This document shows, in pieces, positions 22,538 through 27,503 of a DNA stretch of 27,503 nt. The position numbers and the translations under genes are program-made. Under the pieces are notes generated by a model that was not told where the DNA came from, ran no database searches, and was given only the letters and a program-made list of their open reading frames with translations. The stretch is taken from positions 1 to 27,503 of the forward strand of contig CAJULM010000035.1 in assembly GCA_910587285.1 (NCBI GenBank). The letters are read 5' to 3'. The first letter of the stretch is position 1, and every line of letters begins with the position of its first letter. This DNA is from an uncultured Oscillospiraceae bacterium (GTDB taxonomy: Bacteria > Bacillota > Clostridia > Oscillospirales > Oscillospiraceae).

Positions 22538-23503
22538 TCAGCACACGCCGAAGTCCGCCATGATTTCCCGGATACAGCTCTCCCGGCCCTCATGGTCGTA
22601 CAGGAGCTGTTCGATATCAAAGGCATCATACCCGGCGTCCATCAGCAGCCGAAGCTCCGCCTCCGGCACACCACGGCGCTGGCCGTACTCCAACACCATT
22701 TCCATGTAATCGTCCAGCTCCCTGGGCGACACCGCCCGCTCCCACTGCCCCCAGTCGAAAAAGTACCGCTGAGGCCGCAGCTTGGCATCGTCAAACCGGG
22801 CTGTGGTACGTCTGCCTTTGGCGTCAATCGCCATAATATCCCCCTGGGTGATGTGGATATCAGCTTGGCACAGCCCGGACAGCCCCAGCGTGTCCAGGGC
22901 CATGTCCAGAATTTCAACGGTGGAGGCGTAGAGGTAGCACCCCAGCTCGGGGAACAGCCGGATGGTGAGCGGGTTGTTTCCCCGGACAAGGTACAGGGTG
23001 TTTTTTGTGTCCAGCACGGTGATGGTGAAGGAACCGTCCAGGGCCTCCGCCATCTGCCGCAGACTGTCCAGGCACAGCCTCCCAGCCCGTTCCAAAAGCT
23101 GTACCGCCACATAGCTGTCCGTCTCAATGAAGGTGGCGGGCAGACGCTGGGTGTGCCGCAGCTCCACATCATTGTAGAGCACCCCATTGTGGGCCAGGGC
23201 AAACGGCTGCCGCCCGGCCCTGCCGGAGAAGGGGTGGTTGTTGTAGTTCTTGCTGGCCGCGCCCTGGGTGGTCATGCGGGTATGGCCCATGAGATACCGG
23301 GCCTCTGGGACGCTCCGCCAGCGCATTTTGCTGGCGGGCCTGGGGGCCTTTTGGATTTGAATGGCCCCATTGCGCACATAGGCCACGCCGCTGGCGTCCG
23401 TGCCCCGCATCTGCGCCGCATTTGCCAGCTCCCGGAACAGGGCCAGACGCTGGGCGGGGGTGAGCTGTCCTTGAAAATCCAGCACGCCAAAAATCGCGCA
23501 CAT
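22538..23503 (-). CDS. Class II glutamine amidotransferase
   Basis: A 321-residue stand-alone glutaminase (Ntn-hydrolase fold). Cys2 (MCAIFGVLDF) is the nucleophile after Met removal. Other class II signatures are RGTDASGVAY, GHTRMTTQGAASKNYNNHPF and FALAHNGVLYND. After about residue 250 the C-terminus is not shared with GlmS or PurF. Such enzymes release ammonia from glutamine for a partner. Here the partner is presumably the amidoligase encoded 3 bases upstream, whose 3' end contains this gene's GGAGG. It is not expected to be a metabolic GlmS or asparagine synthetase because the synthase domains are missing. Confidence 0.88.
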   Translation of the reverse strand: MCAIFGVLDFQGQLTPAQRLALFRELANAAQMRGTDASGVAYVRNGAIQIQKAPRPASKMRWRSVPEARYLMGHTRMTTQGAASKNYNNHPFSGRAGRQPFALAHNGVLYNDVELRHTQRLPATFIETDSYVAVQLLERAGRLCLDSLRQMAEALDGSFTITVLDTKNTLYLVRGNNPLTIRLFPELGCYLYASTVEILDMALDTLGLSGLCQADIHITQGDIMAIDAKGRRTTARFDDAKLRPQRYFFDWGQWERAVSPRELDDYMEMVLEYGQRRGVPEAELRLLMDAGYDAFDIEQLLYDHEGRESCIREIMADFGVC

Positions 23504-23506
23504 AGC

Positions 23507-24607
23507 TCACACCTCCTCAGCCACGGCCACGGGCTCGTTGACATACAGCCGCCGCTCTTTGAGGTACTGCACCAGCTCCGGGGCCTTGCAGCCCGACACG
23601 AAATCGGTCCAGGTCAGGTCCTGCATCTCCTGGTCGGACAAATAAAGCGCCACCTCACAGATGCGGTCAATCATCTGCAAGGTGGCAAGGAGGGTGTTCA
23701 GCTTCAGCGTCCCCCGGAACATACGAAATTCAATGGTGTGGTAGTTCGTGAGGTTGACGCACTTGTACCGCTGATAGTGGTTTTTCTTGGCGTTGTCCAA
23801 GACAGACTTGGGATCATCCTTCCGGCCATAGCGGGAGGCCCATTGCTCCATCTGATCCAGGGTTCTCCGGCTGAACCGCAGCAGCTCGTTCCAGTGGGTC
23901 TCCACGAAGAACAGGATGCGGGCGATCACCTCCTCCTGCTCCGCCTGGGAGTCCCCGAACGCGTCCCGGTTGACGTGGATATGGAGGCCGCAGGTGCAGC
24001 TTTTGTGGCTGCGGTAGCCCATGTGGACGGCCTCGGCCACCACATCGGCCCAGGGCATCTTGCTGATGTGATAGTCCAGGGACAAGGGGTGAGTGACAAT
24101 CTCCATTCCGTCAGTCAGGGAACCGTCGTGCTTGATGTAGATGTGGGGGTGATTGTGATTGCCGATCTCCATCAAACGGCTGGCCCTGGAATCGCTCTCG
24201 CCGCCCTCATCAATTTCAAGCTCCACCCCGAAGTAGCGGGGGCCTTTTCCATAGAAGATGGGCTCCGGCTTGTAGTAGTAGCTCTCGACGCCCTGATAGG
24301 AGCTGTGGGCAGCATGGCAGGAATCGCAGTAGCCCTCCCGGTCATAGTCGTCCAGATAGTGGAGCTCATCTTCATTGATCAACCGTCCACAGCCGCCGCA
24401 ATGAGAATAGCTGTCCCGGCAGGAGTAGCAGAGGGTCAGGTCCTGTTCCTGGTGGACCTCGTTGGTGAAAAAGCGCTGGCCGCAATGGTCGCACACCACA
24501 GTCAGATCGATGAGGCAGTCCAGGCAGTACAGCTCGCCCCGGAAGTCATGGAGCTCCGAGCGGGGGTGGCTGGCCCCGCAGTGGGCACAGGCGAATGCCT
24601 CAGTCAT
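23507..24607 (-). CDS. Amidoligase-family enzyme (COOH-NH2 ligase) with N-terminal zinc ribbons
   Basis: A 366-residue protein. Residues 1-100 hold several CxxC pairs (CAHCG, CLDC, CDHCG, CYSC, CGGCG, CDSC) that form LIM-like zinc ribbons. Residues about 120-300 match the putative amidoligase family (PF12224, glutamine-synthetase/GCS-like fold): YFGVELEIDEGG with paired acidic ligands, HDGSL, GMEIVTHPLS, CGLHIHVNRDAFG and FRMFRGTLKLNT. The family is predicted to join a carboxylate to an amine with ATP. Next to a class II glutaminase it may amidate a carboxylate with glutamine-derived ammonia. ATG 24607 has GGAGG about 9 bases upstream, inside the preceding 25-codon ORF. The substrate is unknown; that small ORF is a candidate. 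Confidence 0.83.
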   Translation of the reverse strand: MTEAFACAHCGASHPRSELHDFRGELYCLDCLIDLTVVCDHCGQRFFTNEVHQEQDLTLCYSCRDSYSHCGGCGRLINEDELHYLDDYDREGYCDSCHAAHSSYQGVESYYYKPEPIFYGKGPRYFGVELEIDEGGESDSRASRLMEIGNHNHPHIYIKHDGSLTDGMEIVTHPLSLDYHISKMPWADVVAEAVHMGYRSHKSCTCGLHIHVNRDAFGDSQAEQEEVIARILFFVETHWNELLRFSRRTLDQMEQWASRYGRKDDPKSVLDNAKKNHYQRYKCVNLTNYHTIEFRMFRGTLKLNTLLATLQMIDRICEVALYLSDQEMQDLTWTDFVSGCKAPELVQYLKERRLYVNEPVAVAEEV

Positions 24608-24677
24608 CGTCAGCCACCTCCTCCGCCACTTTGAGGATGATGCTGAGCAGGGCAAGAATTGTTCTGGGGTCGATCAT
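24600..24677 (-). CDS. 25-residue small ORF upstream of the amidoligase, candidate peptide substrate
   Basis: This short frame starts at ATG 24677 with AGGAGG 8 bases upstream and overlaps the amidoligase start by 8 bases. The peptide begins MIDPRTILALLS, has a hydrophobic helix-like middle and ends in the acidic EEVADDD. The strong ribosome site and the overlap argue that it is translated, either as a true product or to couple translation to the amidoligase. The acidic C-terminus would offer carboxylates for amidation. I do not recognise a family. It is too short to prove by sequence alone. Confidence 0.5.
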   Translation of the reverse strand: MIDPRTILALLSIILKVAEEVADDD

Positions 24678-24736
24678 AGATATGGCCTCCTAAGTAAAGA
24701 TAGCCCTCGCTTTGCGGGAGAGGCTTCATATCTATG
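24675..24736 (-). promoter_or_regulatory. RNA hairpin that hides the ribosome site of the small ORF
   Basis: On the minus-strand transcript CATAGATATG plus GCCTC (24736 to 24720, with a 2-base AA bulge) pairs perfectly with GAGGC plus CATATCTATG (24689 to 24675). The 15-bp stem covers both the Shine-Dalgarno GAGG and the ATG. Translation of the amidoligase cassette would need this stem to open. Confidence 0.6.
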
Positions 24737-24753
24737 ATATACAATTGAAAAAG

Positions 24754-25050
24754 CTACGTTTCCGTATATTTTTCACATTTGACAAGGCATTGGCTGCACA
24801 GACAGCCTGCCTTTCTGCTTCTGCACCGCTGGGCCTTTTGCACAAGATTGAGCTGTAGTAATTGTTGCATGACGGCTGTTTCAGTTCTCTGTAACTCTGC
24901 CGCAATTTCTGAAAGACCAATTCCATCCGCATAATCCGCCTTTAATTGCTGCCGTTCGGACTCGGTCCAATATAATCCTTCACGCTCTATGCCGCCAGTA
25001 CGCTGGCGCATTGCCTTGATGTATTCAGCGCTCTTTTTTGTGATAGACAT
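24754..25050 (-). CDS. HTH-containing mobile-element protein with Cys-rich tail
   Basis: A 98-residue basic protein with a helix-turn-helix-like centre (YWTESERQQLKADYADGIGL, SEIAAELQRTETAVMQQL), similar in style to Myb/sigma-4-like HTHs of conjugative elements. The C-terminal stretch CRSRKAGCLCSQCLVKC may bind zinc. CAGGAGG lies upstream of the ATG. It is encoded on the same strand as, and just upstream of, the hairpin and amidoligase cassette, so it may be co-transcribed with it. Precise function is unknown. Confidence 0.7.
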   Translation of the reverse strand: MSITKKSAEYIKAMRQRTGGIEREGLYWTESERQQLKADYADGIGLSEIAAELQRTETAVMQQLLQLNLVQKAQRCRSRKAGCLCSQCLVKCEKYTET

Positions 25051-25194
25051 TGTTTTGTCCTCCTGTGAAATTATTTTACTTTATTGTTGCTTTATCTGTA
25101 AAAGAATACGTCAGAAATCAAATTATCTACAGGAAATATTTTATAGTGCTAATGAATGAACAAAATGGTAAAAAACAAATGGGAGGCTACAGTG

Positions 25195-25380
25195 ATGATA
25201 CTGGAACAGTATTCAGACATTTTAAGAGTAGAGGAGCTTTGCGAAGTGTTGGGAATTGGTGCTAACGCGGCCTACCAACTGCTCAATGAAGGTACAATTC
25301 CCGCCTTTCGCATTGGACGCCGGTGGAAGATTCCCAAAGATGCGGTGAAGAAATATATCAGCCAGTGGAAGGTTTATTGA
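25195..25380 (+). CDS. Excisionase-like helix-turn-helix protein
   Basis: A 61-residue MerR-like/HTH_17 DNA-binding protein: DILRVEELCEVLGIGANAAY, QLLNEGTIPAFRIGRRWKIP and KDAVKKYI. This is the standard excisionase or recombination directionality factor type. I chose the ATG at 25195, with GGGAGG about 8 bases upstream; an upstream in-frame ATG lacks a good site. It is divergent from the HTH gene at 24754-25050 and followed by a terminator. It probably served an integrative element now only partly present. Confidence 0.85.
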   Translation: MILEQYSDILRVEELCEVLGIGANAAYQLLNEGTIPAFRIGRRWKIPKDAVKKYISQWKVY

Positions 25381-25385
25381 GTACG

Positions 25386-25411
25386 CAGCCCCAGGGATTC
25401 TCCTGGGGCTG
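25386..25411 (+). terminator. Terminator after the excisionase-like gene
   Basis: CAGCCCCAGG pairs with CCTGGGGCTG around GATTCT, followed by TGCTTGTTTC. It lies between convergent genes. Confidence 0.7.
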
Positions 25412-25419
25412 TGCTTGTT

Positions 25420-25926
25420 TCAATCGTCAAAACAATGCTTCGCCCTGCTGGAAACATAATGGAGCTCTCTCACACCGTACTTTCGGACAGTGCGCCTCAC
25501 AAAGTCCTCAAATCTATGAAAAACTTCACGGGTTCCTCTATACTTGTGACCATCCACATGAGAGACAGCGTTGCTTACAATGTGAATGTGTAGGTGAGAT
25601 TTATCTTCGTGAACAGCATAGATGGCTTGAAACATACCCCCCAGGTAGGAAATGATTTCTTGTCCAATCAAATTGGCAATTCCTGGAACATAGAGTTCAT
25701 ACGGGTCAAAAGACAGGACAAAGTGCCGAACATGAACGCCGCTTTCCTTATGAAACTTTTTTGCCACCGCCTCCATGTCTCCGGCGGGATTGTATGGATC
25801 AAGTTTAACAGAGCCGATGTATCCATGAGTAGTCTTGCTGGGCTGTGTAATGTAGTTGATAACATCACTGTAGGAATTTAAGTTGTGATACTTTCCTGTA
25901 GTGTTAGCAGTTTTGATGACAGCCAT
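25420..25926 (-). CDS. Short relaxase (MobA/VirD2-like nuclease domain)
   Basis: A 168-residue protein limited to the relaxase nuclease domain. The N-terminal part (KTANTTGKYHNLNSYSDVIN, YITQPSKT) carries candidate catalytic tyrosines, and HLHIHIVSNAV is the metal-binding HxH motif of DNA-nicking relaxases. Most relaxases have a long C-terminal extension (primase or coiled coil). Here the frame ends soon after RRTVRKYGVRELH, so it is a minimal or truncated form. GGAGG lies 10 bases before ATG 25926. It would nick an oriT for mobilisation by another element's machinery. Confidence 0.82.
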   Translation of the reverse strand: MAVIKTANTTGKYHNLNSYSDVINYITQPSKTTHGYIGSVKLDPYNPAGDMEAVAKKFHKESGVHVRHFVLSFDPYELYVPGIANLIGQEIISYLGGMFQAIYAVHEDKSHLHIHIVSNAVSHVDGHKYRGTREVFHRFEDFVRRTVRKYGVRELHYVSSRAKHCFDD

Positions 25927-25984
25927 TATAACGTTACCTCCAAAAACAGATTGATTTCAAACACGGGTCCTATACCATTCGCAA

Positions 25985-26012
25985 GGGGAAGCAGGTAAGT
26001 TCCTGCTTCCCC
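25985..26012. repeat. 11-bp inverted repeat next to the relaxase, candidate oriT or terminator
   Basis: GGGGAAGCAGG and its exact complement around TAAGTT, 59 bases upstream of the relaxase start. No T-run follows directly on either strand. oriT sites are usually inverted repeats close to the relaxase gene, so this is a candidate, but the position alone is weak evidence. Confidence 0.4.
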
Positions 26013-26141
26013 TCGGGGCCCTTGTTTGATTATTATTCTGTTGGTTGCTTTGTCAAAAACTGCAATCGAACACTTGACAAGCATGGTAAAACTCTTTAAA
26101 ATTTATATAGATATTTTTAAATTTTGTTAAGGATGATACTG

Positions 26142-26756
26142 ATGTTTGTAACAGATGTGATCCGAGATGATTACAAAAAATGGTCGTGTGGCGACACAGT
26201 AATCATTCACGCACAGACTGGGGCTGGAAAAACCTACTTTGTGCTTCAAGAGCTCTTACCCTTCGTTGCAGAGCATGGAAAAAAATTACTCTACCTTTCA
26301 AATCGCACAGCTCTGCGGGATCAGATAAAAATGTCATATCACAGCAAATTTGATAATGCGATAATTCCAATGAATTACCAAAGTTTCGAGCGTGTGGACT
26401 TAAGTAGAAAAAACCCTTCAAAAGAAGGGGAAAGTATTCTTTCATGCGAGTACTGGGTTATGGATGAGGGACATTATTTTTTGGCGGATGGATCATTTAA
26501 TAGTAATGTATTATCGTGCATGATAAATATCTCCGCAGAAAAGAAAAAACGTGTGCTAATATTTATGACTGCTACACCTCAATACCTTTTTTTGGCATTG
26601 GGCAGCATCGGTTTTTTTAGTCAAAAGCCCTCAAATGACATACATGCTTCGGTGGGCAGTAATTCGACGCGTTTGTACCAAATGTCCTCGCCTACAAACT
26701 TGCTTAAATTTAAGGAAAGTACAGTTTACAAGGGACTACACAGGGTAGGTATCTGA
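26142..26756 (+). pseudogene. SF2 (DEAD-like) helicase, N-terminal fragment cut by a mobile element
   Basis: About 200 residues of a superfamily 2 helicase: motif Q/I IIHAQTGAGKT (Walker A), motif Ia LLYLSNRTALRDQI, motif II VMDEGHYFL (DEGH) and motif III IFMTATPQ. Everything after motif III (the second RecA domain) is missing; the frame ends in unrelated codons at a TGA just where the large serine recombinase element begins. ATG 26142 has AAGGA 8 bases upstream. The gene is clearly more AT-rich than its surroundings, suggesting a separate origin. It is probably inactive. Confidence 0.82.
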
Positions 26757-26780
26757 CGAGCGATGGAAAGCCCGTCAGAT
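26751..26780. repeat. 8-bp inverted repeat at the element/helicase junction
   Basis: ATCTGACG (26751-26758) and CGTCAGAT (26773-26780) lie at the junction between the broken helicase and the recombinase gene and include both stop codons. It may be part of the element end or a weak terminator. Confidence 0.4.
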
Positions 26781-27503
26781 TTTCCATATGATGTTCAAGC
26801 TGTCGCTTGTGGCGGCAATGGTGGTAATCATCAAATCCACCACCCGCCGCTTGTCGTCAAAGGATACGCTGTCCCATGTGTCGAGATAGCCGGAAATCTG
26901 TCTGACCTGTTCCGGGCTGATGGCCTCCACAGTCAGCTCCGCTATCCTTGTCAGAAGTTCCTGCTTGCGTCCGTCCAGTTCGGCTATCTTCACATTCACA
27001 TAGGAGAGCAGGACATTGTTTGCGCCCGTCAGACTGTCCAACAACTTTTCAATCTCCCCGTCCACATGGGCAAGCTCCACTTGCAAGGCGGCGATTTTGG
27101 GATTGGCCTTTGCCGCTTTCTTCCGGCCCGTCAGCGTCTTGTAGCTGTCCAGCTTTTTCACCATCTGCTGATACACAACCGCTTCCAACTCTGCCGTGAT
27201 GATTTTCCCACAGCCGGGACAGCTTTTGTTATCCAGCCGTTTCGTGCAGCGCAGGTATTGTCTGCCGGAGGGATTGAAGATACTCATAAGGGCGTACCCA
27301 CAATTTCCGCACTTGATTTTCCCCGCCAGCCATGTGTGGGTGGCTTTCCGGGCGGACTGGATTTTCATGTTGTTCATCAGCTTCTTGCGGCAAGTCAGCC
27401 ATATATCTGACGGGACAATCCCCTCATGGGGCGCAAGTACCAGCATTTGGTCTTTCAGGCTTTGGGCCTTGTCCGGCTTCACGTCCCGGCCTTGATAGAG
27501 ATA
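26775..27503 (-). CDS. Large serine recombinase, C-terminal part (5' end outside window)
   Basis: The C-terminal about 240 residues of a TndX/TnpX-like large serine recombinase. Visible parts are the end of the recombinase domain (HEGIVPSDIWLTCRKKLMNN), the zinc beta-ribbon (WLAGKIKCGNCGYALMSI, then LRCTKR and SCPGCGKII), a long coiled coil (about IAALQVELAHVDGEIEKLLD) and the tail SFDDKRRVVDLMI. The frame is open to the window edge (7 more codons beyond a possible GTG), so the catalytic domain lies outside. Its stop codon is about 20 bases from the truncation point of the helicase, which suggests that it is the end gene of an element inserted into that helicase. Confidence 0.92.
   Translation of the reverse strand, partial: YLYQGRDVKPDKAQSLKDQMLVLAPHEGIVPSDIWLTCRKKLMNNMKIQSARKATHTWLAGKIKCGNCGYALMSIFNPSGRQYLRCTKRLDNKSCPGCGKIITAELEAVVYQQMVKKLDSYKTLTGRKKAAKANPKIAALQVELAHVDGEIEKLLDSLTGANNVLLSYVNVKIAELDGRKQELLTRIAELTVEAISPEQVRQISGYLDTWDSVSFDDKRRVVDLMITTIAATSDSLNIIWKI

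Noticed and set aside
22508..24634. A 708-codon plus-strand frame over the amidotransferase/amidoligase genes
   Set aside because: It is antisense to two proteins with clear catalytic motifs; the translation shows no recognisable family and no ribosome site.

Overview
The window looks like a chromosomal stretch from a gut-type Clostridia (Oscillospiraceae-like) genome. The reasons are Firmicute-style Shine-Dalgarno sites and sigma-A promoters, an SLH-domain surface protein, GEMM-type riboswitches, CUT2 sugar transport with an AraC regulator, and mobile genes typical of Clostridia (large serine recombinase, short relaxase, excisionase-like HTH). Most of it is GC-rich. About 24.7-26.75 kb is visibly more AT-rich, which fits mosaic acquisition. 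There is no rRNA, intact tRNA or CRISPR array.

Region 1 (1-3.75 kb, minus strand) is a short-chain acyl-CoA / acetoacetate operon: thiolase, AtoE-type transporter, and CoA-transferase subunits A and B (B runs off the left edge). A near-consensus sigma-A promoter sits upstream, with a perfect 14-bp palindrome just downstream of it and a perfect 12-bp inverted repeat upstream.

Region 2 (3.85-9.95 kb) is the most interesting part. After a tRNA 3'-half fragment comes a small tyrosine recombinase, then two perfect 20-bp inverted repeats enclosing 221 bp. That segment carries an extended -10 promoter now pointing away from the downstream genes. Next come an AP2-domain protein, about three tandem c-di-GMP-I (GEMM) riboswitch aptamers, and a 1240-residue secreted Ala-rich coiled-coil protein with a C-terminal SLH domain. 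I read this as a candidate phase-variable (DNA inversion) and second-messenger (riboswitch) controlled surface stalk or adhesin. The layout recalls C. difficile loci that combine an invertible switch with a c-di-GMP riboswitch.

Region 3 (10-18.3 kb) is a sugar operon on the minus strand: substrate-binding lipoprotein, double ATPase, permease, seven-bladed-propeller lactonase, GH3 enzyme and beta-phosphoglucomutase-like HAD. It is divergent from an AraC regulator. The GH3 and HAD pair suggests phosphorolysis of a beta-glycoside.

Region 4 (18.3-27.5 kb) is a mosaic of mobile and defence genes. It holds a decayed integrase tail beside a second tRNA-Met 3' fragment, a truncated and frameshifted clan CD (gingipain-like) peptidase, an XRE regulator, a serine resolvase, a MntA/HepT toxin-antitoxin pair, and a class II glutamine amidotransferase next to a zinc-ribbon amidoligase. 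The amidoligase is preceded by a 25-codon ORF whose ribosome site lies in a strong hairpin. Then follow HTH proteins, a short relaxase, a truncated SF2 helicase and the 3' part of a large serine recombinase. The amidoligase, amidotransferase and small ORF form a candidate peptide-modification cassette.
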